Of a stretch of 64,000 nt of DNA, positions 45,524-54,171 are shown piece by piece (positions within the stretch are counted from its first letter, which is position 1; each line of letters starts with the position of its first letter). The position numbers and the translations under genes were made by a program. A model generated the notes under the pieces. The model was not told the DNA's origin and searched no databases. It saw only the letters and a list, made by a program, of their open reading frames with translations. The DNA is taken from the NCBI GenBank assembly GCA_030654395.1, contig JAURXM010000026.1, positions 1 to 64,000 on the forward strand, given 5' to 3'. This DNA comes from Aquabacterium sp. (lineage in GTDB: Bacteria > Pseudomonadota > Gammaproteobacteria > Burkholderiales > Burkholderiaceae_C).

Positions 45524-46327
45524 CTAGATTTGTTTTGGTGATCTGGTTGGATAGGATTGGTACGCACGGCAAGCCGCACCAAACGCCTGGAATATCTGCT
45601 GTGACACCACGTTGCTGTTGGCTTGCCACTCGGGGTGCCATTGCAAACACAAGTTGAAGTGGGGTGAGGCTGGCCATGAAAAGGCCTCCACCACGCCGTC
45701 TGGCGCCCGCGCCTCCACCACCGCCCCGGCTGCCAACTGTTTGACGCCCTGCCCATGCAAGCTGTTCACCATGAACCGCCCGCCAGACAGCACGGACGCA
45801 TCGACCCCTTGAAGCACCCGAGCCAGCAAACCATCTGCCACCAGCTCAACAGCGTGCGAGGGGCCGTATTCTTGGTCGACAGGGGTACTGGCGTCGCCCC
45901 GGTGGTCCATCAGGCCGGGTTGCTCATGCACCGCTTGATGCAATGAGCCCCCCATCGCCACATTGACCTCTTGGGCACCTCGGCAAATGCCCAACAAAGG
46001 CACACCTTGCCGCAAGGCCAAACGGATCAGAGGCAAAGTCCACGCATCCCGCTCATGGTCAAGCGGCAGGCTTGCATCATGCACAGCCTCACCAAAGTGG
46101 GTGGGGTGCACGTTGGACTGCGAGCCCGTCAACAAAATGCCATCGGCCAAGGCCAGCAAGGCGCCCAATTCATCACCCCGTGCGGTGGGCACCACCAAAG
46201 GCAAGCACCCAGCCATGCGCACAGCATCAATGTATTTTTGCCCCGCCACATGGAAGGGATGGCGTCCCAGCTCAATTTGACACGCAGACACCAACACCAC
46301 AGGCGGGCGATTCAGGTTCGCACTCAT
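45524..46327 (-). CDS. puuD: Gamma-glutamyl-gamma-aminobutyrate hydrolase (PuuD/SpuA-like)
   Basis: A 267-aa class I glutamine-amidotransferase-like peptidase (C26). The nucleophile is Cys115 in LLGICRGAQEVN, with SLHGQGVKQLA and LQWHPEWQ bearing the His/Glu of the triad. It frees GABA from gamma-glutamyl-GABA, the last step of the Puu route. It is the first gene of the minus-strand polyamine cluster, so its upstream region (46328-46582) should hold the promoter; I see no clear boxes there. Confidence 0.9.
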   Translation of the reverse strand: MSANLNRPPVVLVSACQIELGRHPFHVAGQKYIDAVRMAGCLPLVVPTARGDELGALLALADGILLTGSQSNVHPTHFGEAVHDASLPLDHERDAWTLPLIRLALRQGVPLLGICRGAQEVNVAMGGSLHQAVHEQPGLMDHRGDASTPVDQEYGPSHAVELVADGLLARVLQGVDASVLSGGRFMVNSLHGQGVKQLAAGAVVEARAPDGVVEAFSWPASPHFNLCLQWHPEWQANSNVVSQQIFQAFGAACRAYQSYPTRSPKQI

Positions 46328-46473
46328 GAAAGCACCCTTTGCAAGCAGTGTGCCAAACCCCCGGCATCTGTCAACAAGGGTGAAGCAAGGCTGTTGTCAA
46401 AGCCGTGAAATCATGCCACCAACACAAACACACCCCACTTAACATTTGCTTGCAAATTGAGCCCGTCCGCTCA

Positions 46474-46489
46474 ACCCCCAAGCGGGGGT
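46474..46489. terminator. Small GC-rich hairpin upstream of vgrG
   Basis: ACCCCC (46474-46479) and GGGGGT (46484-46489) form a six-base stem with the loop AAGC, and CTTTTT occurs shortly after (46496-46501). It is similar in type to the hairpins near 106-121 and 27471-27500. It may end transcripts entering the divergent puuD-vgrG region. Confidence 0.35.
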
Positions 46490-46582
46490 GACCCGGCTTT
46501 TTGGCCCTGCTTTTGCGCTACCTTCCCGCCCTAGGGCGCCTTGGACACCACTGCGGCGCACCATCAAAAATGGGACGCAAGC

Positions 46583-49500
46583 ATGACCGATCTATCCGGC
46601 ATCCAATCCGCTTTGGCCGGCGCTGCACAAAACCTGCTGGGCGATCTGCTGGGACAGGGCCCCAACCAGCACGCCCGCCTGCTGCGCCTGCACACGCCAC
46701 TGGGCGCCAACGTGCTGCTGGCCGAACGCGCCCAAATCACCGAGGGCATTGGGCCGCATCCCGGCCAAACCAACTTTGGTATTGACCTGCTGGCCTTGAG
46801 CACCAACGCCCACATCCAACCCGTTGATGTGATCGGCCAGCCCGTACTGCTGGAACTGCTCACCGCACAAAGCCTGAACAGCTTGCGCCCCTTCCACGGC
46901 CATGTGCTGGCCTTTGAGCTACTGGGGGCCGACGGTGGTTATGCACGCTACCGCTTGCAAGTGGGCTCGTGGCTTGATTTTTTGCGCTACCGCACCGATG
47001 CCTGGCTGTTTCAGGACAAAAGCGTCGTCCAAATCACCGAAGACGTGTTTGCCGACTATGCAGCACAAGGCGCCTTGCAACCCCAATGGCGCTGGGACTT
47101 GAAGCAAGCCGACGTCTACCCGCTGATCAGCACCCTGTCCCAGCACGCGGAGAGCGATTTCGACTTTTTGCAGCGCCTGTGGGCCGCCAACGGCCTGTTC
47201 ACCTGGTTTGAGCACACGGGCGACCCCAGCGATGACGCGCGGCTAGGCAGCCACACCTTGGTCATCGCCGACCACAACGGCGCCTTGTCCCCCAACGCCC
47301 AAAACCGCATCCGCTACACACAAAGCGGCGCCGCCCTGCAAGAGGACAGCATCACCCAATGGCACGGCCACCGCCGCGTAGGCGCCAGCATGCTCAACAC
47401 CGCCAGCTTTGACTACCGCACCGTGGGCAACCACAGCGCCAGTGCACAGACTGATGCCGGTCACGCCCAGCCCATGGCCTTGATCCACTCTGATCAGCCC
47501 GGCGCCTATGCTTTTGAGACCCCTGCAGAAGCGGCCCGCTTGGCTGGCGTTTACCAAGAGTCTTTAGAAGCGCAGCGCAAGCAGTTCACGGCCTTGTCCA
47601 CCGTACGCACCTTGGCGCCTGCCACCACCTTTGTTTTAGCCGACCACGCAGAGCACGATGCCGATGTGTTGCTGGGCCACGGGGATGCATCCCAGTTGAC
47701 AGCCCAGTTCGCCGTGCTGCGTGTGACCCACACCGCACGCAACAACATCCACGCTGACGCCAAGGCTGGCTTGCAGCACTTGCTGGGTGATGCGGACTGT
47801 GCTGACAGCAGCGACAGCAAAGACAGCACCGAGCCCCTGTATCAAGCCCGATTCACCGCGCAGCGCAGCCACGTCGCCGTGCGCCCTGCGCTGCTGGCGG
47901 TCAAGCCGACCGTGCTGGGCGCACAAACCGCCGTGGTCGTCGGGTTGGATGGCCCCATCCACACCGACCGCGATGGCCGCGTCAAGGTGCAGCTGCACTG
48001 GCAGCATGGCGACAACGCCCCCGCGGCTGACGCCTCAGGCACCTGGGTGCGCGTGGCACAAAGCTGGGCTGGCGCCAACTGGGGCAAGGTCTTCACCCCG
48101 CGCTTGGGACAAGAGGTGATCGTGGCCTTTGTGGAAGGCGACATCGACCGCCCCGTTGTCATCGGCGCGGCCTACAACGGCCAAGGCACAAGCGATGCGC
48201 AGGGCAACGCCATCGCCGCTGGCGCGGCCAAATCAACCGGCAACGCCCCAGCGTGGTTCCCCGGTAGCGCCGCGCAGGGCGCCTTACAGGCCCATGCCCA
48301 CACCGCCACTTTGAGCGGCTTCAAAAGCCAGTGCTTGAGCACATCACAAGGCGGCAGCGGCGAGCACAACCAATTGGTGCTGGACGACTCAGCCGGGCAA
48401 GGCCGCTTATTGGCACACACCACGCAAAGCCAAACATGGCTGCAAATGGGCCACTTGCTGCAGCAGCATGACAACCAACGCTTGAGCCCACGCGGCCATG
48501 GCCTTGAGCTGCACACCCAAGCCCAAGGCGCTTTGCGGGCCGCATCCGGCCTGCACATCAACACCCATGCCCGCCAAGGCGGCACCAGCACAGGCCAAGG
48601 CCAGCCCACCAACACGCGCGAAGCCCAAAGCCAACTGAGAGCCCACGCCGACTTGCTCAAAGCCTTGAGCGCCAACGCCCAAACACAGCTGGCCAGCCTG
48701 CCCAATGAGCCTGCACCAGACAAGCTACGCGCCCAATTGGCCATGCAAGCCACGCTGACCAGCTTGGGTGCGGTGCAGTGCTCTGCGGGCGGTTCGGGTG
48801 CAAGCTCCAGCGGCGGCCACGGCAGCATCCCCATCACCGATCGCCCCGACATCGTCCTGAGCGCCGCCGCCGACATCACCAGCCTGACCCCCGCACACAC
48901 GGTGATCACCACGGGCGCGCACACCACGCTGACTGCAGACCAAGACATCAACCTGCACAGCCAGTGCCACCTGGCCTTGGCCGTTAAAGACGGCATCAGC
49001 CTGTTCACCCGGGGTGAGGCCAAAGACAGCCAGCGCACCGTGCAAGACGTCGGCCTGAAGCTGCACGCCGCCAGCGGCAATGTGAATGTGCAGGCACAAA
49101 GCGATGCCTTCACGCTGACGGCTGCACTGGGTATTGATGTGCAGAGCACCGCAGGCAGCGTACTGATCAGCGCGCCCAGCAAGCTGCTGATCAATGGAGG
49201 GGGCAGCTATATCAAGATCGATGGCGCGAATATAGAGCTGGGTACGAGTGGGACGGCGGGGTTCAAGGCGTCGATGAAGGAGTTGGGGGCGGGGGCCAGT
49301 GCCAGCACAGGGTTACCGTCGTTCCATCGTGGCGAGTTAGAACTACCCGCCCTGGCCCCTCTGACACGCAGCCTGCAAGTGCAGTTGCACGATGCGAGCG
49401 GTCAACGTCACGCAGCGGTACCCTACACCGTCGTTGTCGACAAGCAGGTCGTCGCGCAAGGCAAGACAGACGCCAGCGGCCAAAGCCAGCGCATACAACA

Positions 49501-49642
49501 CGAACAAGCGTTCAAATCCTACGACATGTGGATCGGAGCAAGCGGTTGGTCGTTTGCCATAGAAGGCAAGGATGTAGAGCCCCCTGCGCCCCTAGATGAT
49601 CAACGCTACGAGGCATTCAACGCCGCCGAGGAGTCACTGTGA
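46583..49642 (+). CDS. vgrG: Type VI secretion tip protein VgrG
   Basis: A 1019-aa VgrG. The N-terminal gp27-like part includes FHGHVLAFELLGADGGYARYRLQV and HAESDFDFLQRLWAANGLFTWFEH; the gp5-like OB domain has DRDGRVKVQLHW and WVRVAQSWAGANWG. A DUF2345 beta-helix extension (about 600-900) follows, with LHTQAQGALRAASG and INGGGSYIKIDGANIELGT. The last 100 residues form a transthyretin-like tail (VQLHDASGQRHAAVPYTVVV) suited to loading cargo. Its stop overlaps the GTG of the effector gene. No other T6SS structural genes lie in the window, so it is an orphan VgrG island. Confidence 0.95.
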   Translation: MTDLSGIQSALAGAAQNLLGDLLGQGPNQHARLLRLHTPLGANVLLAERAQITEGIGPHPGQTNFGIDLLALSTNAHIQPVDVIGQPVLLELLTAQSLNSLRPFHGHVLAFELLGADGGYARYRLQVGSWLDFLRYRTDAWLFQDKSVVQITEDVFADYAAQGALQPQWRWDLKQADVYPLISTLSQHAESDFDFLQRLWAANGLFTWFEHTGDPSDDARLGSHTLVIADHNGALSPNAQNRIRYTQSGAALQEDSITQWHGHRRVGASMLNTASFDYRTVGNHSASAQTDAGHAQPMALIHSDQPGAYAFETPAEAARLAGVYQESLEAQRKQFTALSTVRTLAPATTFVLADHAEHDADVLLGHGDASQLTAQFAVLRVTHTARNNIHADAKAGLQHLLGDADCADSSDSKDSTEPLYQARFTAQRSHVAVRPALLAVKPTVLGAQTAVVVGLDGPIHTDRDGRVKVQLHWQHGDNAPAADASGTWVRVAQSWAGANWGKVFTPRLGQEVIVAFVEGDIDRPVVIGAAYNGQGTSDAQGNAIAAGAAKSTGNAPAWFPGSAAQGALQAHAHTATLSGFKSQCLSTSQGGSGEHNQLVLDDSAGQGRLLAHTTQSQTWLQMGHLLQQHDNQRLSPRGHGLELHTQAQGALRAASGLHINTHARQGGTSTGQGQPTNTREAQSQLRAHADLLKALSANAQTQLASLPNEPAPDKLRAQLAMQATLTSLGAVQCSAGGSGASSSGGHGSIPITDRPDIVLSAAADITSLTPAHTVITTGAHTTLTADQDINLHSQCHLALAVKDGISLFTRGEAKDSQRTVQDVGLKLHAASGNVNVQAQSDAFTLTAALGIDVQSTAGSVLISAPSKLLINGGGSYIKIDGANIELGTSGTAGFKASMKELGAGASASTGLPSFHRGELELPALAPLTRSLQVQLHDASGQRHAAVPYTVVVDKQVVAQGKTDASGQSQRIQHEQAFKSYDMWIGASGWSFAIEGKDVEPPAPLDDQRYEAFNAAEESL

Positions 49643-51126
49643 GCTACACCGTACAAAGTGGCGACTCGTTGGGCGCCATCGCAAAGCGACATCACACCAG
49701 CGTCAATGAGCTTCAACGACTCAACGGCATTGCTGACCCCAATCGCATTCATGAAGGGCAGTCATTGCGCCTACCCGATCCCCCGCCAGCCTCACGACCA
49801 ACAACCACCTCGCAGGATGAATCGGAGTCATGGTCACAAACCGTTCTACGCTTTGTGGATGCGCTTGGGCGCCCCATCATCGGCCTGATGGTTCGAACCG
49901 TAGCCGAAGGCCGTGAGATCCTATCAACCACAGGCGCTGACGGGTGCATCCATTCGCTGGCTTGCAAGCAGCCCAACGCGTCCATCGACGTTCACGTGCA
50001 ACGTGCGGATCACAAAGGCGACGGGGAAAAGCACATTGGCCGCATCACGCCATCACCCGGCAAACAAACCGTCAAGGTTCAAAGCGGCAAACACGTGGTC
50101 ACGACCAAAATTCGACGGCACGAGGGCGCACCGCAGAGTCCTCCAAGGCAAATGAAGGCACAAGCCAGAGGAGACAAGGTCGAGACCGCCACGACACAAG
50201 GCCATCCGCTGCTGTGTGTGAAGGGTTGCGAGTGCCCCAATGAAGACGACTTGCTGCTGGGCCCGAACCTCGAATATAAGGAGTGGGTCAAAATCGCGAG
50301 TAAGCGAGCGGGCATCTTGCCGCAGGCCGTCGCCGCAGTGATGAACGCCGAAGCGTCCAAGCTCAAGGGCGGCAAGTGGTCTGTGCGATCAGAGTCGTCA
50401 AAGAGTTCAGCCACGGGCATGACGCAGTTCTTGGACGGCACATGGATTGACGAAGCCCTGCGCAAGGGCACATACCTGAACGACAAAGCGAAGAAGGAAG
50501 GCTGGTTGACTCAGGATCCCAAAGGGCTGTGGCAATTCAAAAAGGCCGACGGCACCTTTGTTTGTGGCCCTGGGTTGGCACGCAAACTGTCAACCAAAGC
50601 CATGCTGCCTTCGAGGCGCAAGGCCGCAGACAAGAATCTACAAAAGCTGCTTGATCTGCGCTATGAGGCCGAGTTCGCCATCATGGCGGCGATGGACTAC
50701 GCGAAGGTCAATCTCGATGCGCTACTCGCCAAGGGCTACGCCATAGGCGACCTCAACGACACCGAAAAGGCCCGCATCATGTACCTGTGTCACCACTTGG
50801 GCATAGGCGATGCCGTTCACTTCATCCAGAACACCATTCCAGAGGAGGATGTGACCGGCCTCAACAAGAAGGGCAAGATTGTTGTCAAGCAGAATGGGGC
50901 GCAGAAGTTGTTAACGGCGCAGGTGGGTGACGCGGCTGCCCAGAAGAAATATGTCAAGCCGAAGGGCAATAGTTGGGTGAAGGGGCATCGCTACTGGCTT
51001 GATGACTTTATTGCACAGCATATAAAGCCAGGCGTTTTTGCATGCCCAGGCATCAAGCAAGTCCGGCTCCTTCGAGAAGAGGGGAGTGCGGCGCTACTGA
51101 GCATTACGGAGAAATTGAAGAAATGA
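49639..51126 (+). CDS. Putative T6SS effector: LysM plus lytic-transglycosylase-like domain
   Basis: A 495-aa protein. Residues 2-47 are a LysM domain (YTVQSGDSLGAIAKRH, NRIHEGQSLRLP) that binds glycan. Residues about 65-160 form a transthyretin-like linker. From about 220 onward an SLT-like domain appears: Glu238 in VMNAEAS, then SSATGMTQFLDGTW, the Gly-Met-x-Gln-Phe block of lytic transglycosylases. Cleavage of peptidoglycan in rival cells is inferred. The GTG start overlaps the vgrG stop, and the next gene overlaps its own stop, so the trio is one unit. The fold beyond residue 300 is not recognised. Confidence 0.72.
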   Translation: MSYTVQSGDSLGAIAKRHHTSVNELQRLNGIADPNRIHEGQSLRLPDPPPASRPTTTSQDESESWSQTVLRFVDALGRPIIGLMVRTVAEGREILSTTGADGCIHSLACKQPNASIDVHVQRADHKGDGEKHIGRITPSPGKQTVKVQSGKHVVTTKIRRHEGAPQSPPRQMKAQARGDKVETATTQGHPLLCVKGCECPNEDDLLLGPNLEYKEWVKIASKRAGILPQAVAAVMNAEASKLKGGKWSVRSESSKSSATGMTQFLDGTWIDEALRKGTYLNDKAKKEGWLTQDPKGLWQFKKADGTFVCGPGLARKLSTKAMLPSRRKAADKNLQKLLDLRYEAEFAIMAAMDYAKVNLDALLAKGYAIGDLNDTEKARIMYLCHHLGIGDAVHFIQNTIPEEDVTGLNKKGKIVVKQNGAQKLLTAQVGDAAAQKKYVKPKGNSWVKGHRYWLDDFIAQHIKPGVFACPGIKQVRLLREEGSAALLSITEKLKK

Positions 51127-51749
51127 AGCAGTTATTAGTGGCACTTGCCTTGCTCTACACGGCAACAGCATCACTTGCGGATCGCACACCTGCTGGGGAA
51201 GTTGATACTGATACCGGTCGCATCATCGTGAACGGTCAAAAGCTTAAAGTGAGCGCTCAATATGACAGCAAGCCATTGGAACTTCATAGTGAACACATCG
51301 TTGCTAACAAAGGCAAGAATCCCGGTCTATTCTTGAGCGTTTATTGGGATGGTCCCCCGTCAAGCATGACGCTCACCCAACACATCATCATCATTGATGC
51401 AACCGGTAGCGAGATTCGACGCTCTAACGTGTTTGACACCGGCATTAGCTTCCAATGGGGCGACAACAACTACGTGACCTTTGATGGCAACGTCATGTAC
51501 TTCGGCATTTACTCACCCAAGCGCATGCAGTTTGTCTACCGCAATGGCAAGCTGGAGGAAAACAAAGGGCCGTGGCGGGGCACCCAAAAGCCGAATGTTT
51601 TCGTATCGCTCGACCCATGTTTTAACGTCAACGGCTTAGAAGAGTGTCGCAAAGAGGTCGCCGAAGAACAGGCTCGTCAAGCACGGCTCAAGCGCAAGGC
51701 AACCAGGCACAAAGCCAAAGCTCCGGCTTCGGCCTCGGCTTCGCAGTAA
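51123..51749 (+). CDS. Candidate periplasmic immunity protein of the T6SS effector
   Basis: A 208-aa protein with a good signal peptide (MKQLLVALALLYTATASLAD) and a beta-rich body, for example LFLSVYWDGPPSSMTLTQH and MQFVYRNGKLEENKG. The C-terminus is a basic, Lys/Arg-rich tail ending in Ala/Ser repeats. No family is recognised. The ATG overlaps the effector stop as ATGA. A periplasmic protein coupled to a wall-degrading effector is the expected immunity partner; this is inferred from context only. The low-complexity 3' end (GCTTCGGCCTCGGCTTC) is unusual. Confidence 0.55.
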   Translation: MKQLLVALALLYTATASLADRTPAGEVDTDTGRIIVNGQKLKVSAQYDSKPLELHSEHIVANKGKNPGLFLSVYWDGPPSSMTLTQHIIIIDATGSEIRRSNVFDTGISFQWGDNNYVTFDGNVMYFGIYSPKRMQFVYRNGKLEENKGPWRGTQKPNVFVSLDPCFNVNGLEECRKEVAEEQARQARLKRKATRHKAKAPASASASQ

Positions 51750-52140
51750 ATCGCTACGGTCTACTTTTCAAATACCAGTGCGCAGGCGGATGCAGGCACG
51801 TGCCACACAGCAATCTTTGTCAACTTCAAAAGCCAGAGCGTGGACATGGCTTGTGTCTGCCAACGCGCCAATGTCGTCACTGCAATGCTGGTCTCACGCG
51901 AGACAGTTGCACTGCACGCAGGTTCTTGGTGCACCGATAGATCAGCGTCGCCTTTGTCCTGCGCATCGCAATGGGTCCCCTAGTCGGCGTGGTGCAGCCC
52001 GAGTTCATCTGTATTGACCTAGTGAATTCCTGCACAGGTGTTATCGTTAAAAGAAACGACTATGAGCAGACAGATTGGTCCTGATGCTTCACAAGCGTTC
52101 GTAGTGCAGCGATTTAGATAATAAATTCGGAGGAATATAC
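51750..52140. other. Junction between the T6SS module and the defence pair
   Basis: About 390 bases without a supported gene; small frames exist but none has a recognisable protein or ribosome-binding site. The last part is A/T-rich (GATTTAGATAATAAATT) and ends in a strong GGAGG (52129-52133) seven bases before the GTG of the OLD-family gene, so it carries that operon's promoter and translation signal. Confidence 0.45.
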
Positions 52141-54171
52141 GTGTATATCGCAGAGCTTTGCATCGAGAACTTTCGCTCATTCGGAGCGGGAGATCGAGCA
52201 TTCAAGTTGACTCTCACGCCAGGGCTGACGGCACTCGTGGGCGAGAACGATGCCGGCAAGACAGCCGTCATAGATGCATTGCGATACGTCCTAGGGACGC
52301 GCGACCAAGAGCTGCTCCGCGTGGACGAGGCAGATTTCCACCGTTCGTCGGGCGGAGGGCCGGCCGACCAGATGAGCATCAAGCTCGTCTTTAGAGGCCT
52401 GACGAAATCCGACCGAGGCGCTTTCGCTGAATTCCTCACTTTCGAAGAGATCGAGGGTGTTAAAGACGTTTCACTGGTTTTAACCTGGTCAGCCAAGCGC
52501 TGGGTGACGGGCGCTTCGCGCCGCGCCGCCGCGCCCGAATGGCGCACAGGAGCCAAGGCCGATGGGGCACTGCTTGATTTTGAAGCGCGGTCACTTTTGA
52601 CTGCAACCTACCTTCGGCCGCTACGCGACGCCGAGCGAGCTATGAGCGCAGGCCGCGGTTCCCGTTTGTCTCAGATCCTTCAGCACACCAAAGAGATCAA
52701 AGCGACAGGTGTGGCGTTCGATCCCGCTGCAGTGCCAAGCCCGGACCCCAAAACTCTTAGCGTGCTCGGCCTCGGCGACTTCGCAAACCAACTTTTCAGG
52801 GAGAGCCAAGGTATCAGGCTAGCCGGGGACAAGCTCAATGACGAGTACCTCAAGCCGCTGTCCTTCGCCAAGGATCTGCTTCGCGCACGAATCGAGGTCT
52901 CTGGCAGCGGGGACGAGACCGTTCGATTACGACAACTGCTCGAAAAGTTGGACTTGACGCTCGCCGCCTCCGCCGGTGACGACAGCGCGCACGCGCGCGG
53001 TCTCGGCTCGAACAACCTTCTGTTCATGGCTTGTGAGCTGCTGCTCCTGGCAGCGGAGAGTGATGGGTTTCCGTTGCTCCTGATTGAAGAGCCCGAAGCT
53101 CACCTTCACCCCCAACGACAACTGCGCCTGATGGCGTTCCTCCAAGAGCAAGCAGCGAAGGTTCGTTCGGATGGGCAGCGCATACAAATCATAGTGACCA
53201 CGCACAGCCCCAGCATCGCGTCGGATCTGCACCTCGACAACATTGTCCTCGTTGAGGGCGGTTGCGGCTTCCCGCTGAGAAAGGGAATGACCAAGCTCGA
53301 CAGCTCGGACTACAGCTTCCTTGAGCGATTCCTTGACTCCACGAAGTCGAACTTGTTCTTCGCTCGTGGCGTGATGATCGTCGAAGGGGATGCGGAGAAC
53401 ATCCTGATGCCCGTGCTAGCGCGGCTACTCAATCGGGACTTCTCCAAGCATGGCGTCTCCGTCATCAACGTCGGCGGTGTTGGGCTTGGGCGCTACGCAA
53501 GAGTTTTCATGCGCGCTAATCCCACAGCGGACGGCCAGATCTCGACTCCGGTTGCGTGCGTAACTGACCTCGACGTAATGCCGAACTGTGCGCCCGAAAT
53601 CGTCGGCAAGATAAAGTCCGGCGAGGAGATCCCTAAGCGTCCTCCCTCGAAGCGCCAATGGCGAGTTAAGAGTGAATTTACCTCGGAAGAGTTGGATGAG
53701 CGCCGTCAGACGCGTATCGACAAGGCCTCGGGCCAGAACGTACGCACCTTTGTCTCCGGCGAATGGACGCTCGAATACGACTTGGCTCACTCCGGTCTGA
53801 CGCATGAAGTCTGGCAAGCAGCCGTCCTTGCATTAGCGGACGAAAAGATTCACGCGAAAAAGGTTACGAGGGAAAAAGCCATAGAGGCACGCGCCGCAGA
53901 TTTCTTGGGCTTGGCGGACCTCGAGTTGGAGGCAAAGGCTTCGCATGTCTACGCACTTTTTGAAGCAGAGGGGGCCTCCAAGGCGATTGGCGCGCAGTAC
54001 CTCGCCGAACTCCTTGAACAAGCGATAGATACCGGAAGCATGGACGTTGACGCGTTGCGTGCGAAGCTGCCGTCTTACCTAGTGGAGGCAATCGCCTACG
54101 TCACGACTCCCTTTGTGGCCGCGCCGGTAGTGGCCAGCGAGTCCGAGATCGCCGCGGAGGAGAAAAAATGA
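52141..54171 (+). CDS. Gabija-like OLD-family ATPase/TOPRIM nuclease (GajA-like)
   Basis: A 676-aa protein. The SMC/ABC-type ATPase domain opens with IENFRSFG, Walker A GENDAGKT (34-41), Walker B LLLIEEPEAHLHP (Glu316) and the H-loop TTHSPSIAS. The TOPRIM nuclease domain follows with Glu415 in MIVEGDAEN and the acidic TDLDV (Asp476, Asp478). This is the class 2 OLD architecture; paired with an adjacent UvrD-like helicase it matches the Gabija anti-phage system, in which GajA nicks DNA when nucleotide pools fall. Start is GTG 52141 with GGAGG seven bases upstream. It is longer than the roughly 580-residue prototype. Its stop overlaps the helicase start (ATGA). Confidence 0.85.
   Translation: MYIAELCIENFRSFGAGDRAFKLTLTPGLTALVGENDAGKTAVIDALRYVLGTRDQELLRVDEADFHRSSGGGPADQMSIKLVFRGLTKSDRGAFAEFLTFEEIEGVKDVSLVLTWSAKRWVTGASRRAAAPEWRTGAKADGALLDFEARSLLTATYLRPLRDAERAMSAGRGSRLSQILQHTKEIKATGVAFDPAAVPSPDPKTLSVLGLGDFANQLFRESQGIRLAGDKLNDEYLKPLSFAKDLLRARIEVSGSGDETVRLRQLLEKLDLTLAASAGDDSAHARGLGSNNLLFMACELLLLAAESDGFPLLLIEEPEAHLHPQRQLRLMAFLQEQAAKVRSDGQRIQIIVTTHSPSIASDLHLDNIVLVEGGCGFPLRKGMTKLDSSDYSFLERFLDSTKSNLFFARGVMIVEGDAENILMPVLARLLNRDFSKHGVSVINVGGVGLGRYARVFMRANPTADGQISTPVACVTDLDVMPNCAPEIVGKIKSGEEIPKRPPSKRQWRVKSEFTSEELDERRQTRIDKASGQNVRTFVSGEWTLEYDLAHSGLTHEVWQAAVLALADEKIHAKKVTREKAIEARAADFLGLADLELEAKASHVYALFEAEGASKAIGAQYLAELLEQAIDTGSMDVDALRAKLPSYLVEAIAYVTTPFVAAPVVASESEIAAEEKK

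Noticed and set aside
49639-51126. Phage endolysin or prophage remnant
   Set aside because: The gene overlaps vgrG and a signal-peptide gene, with no holin, tail or integrase genes around. The VgrG is a full T6SS type with a DUF2345 extension.
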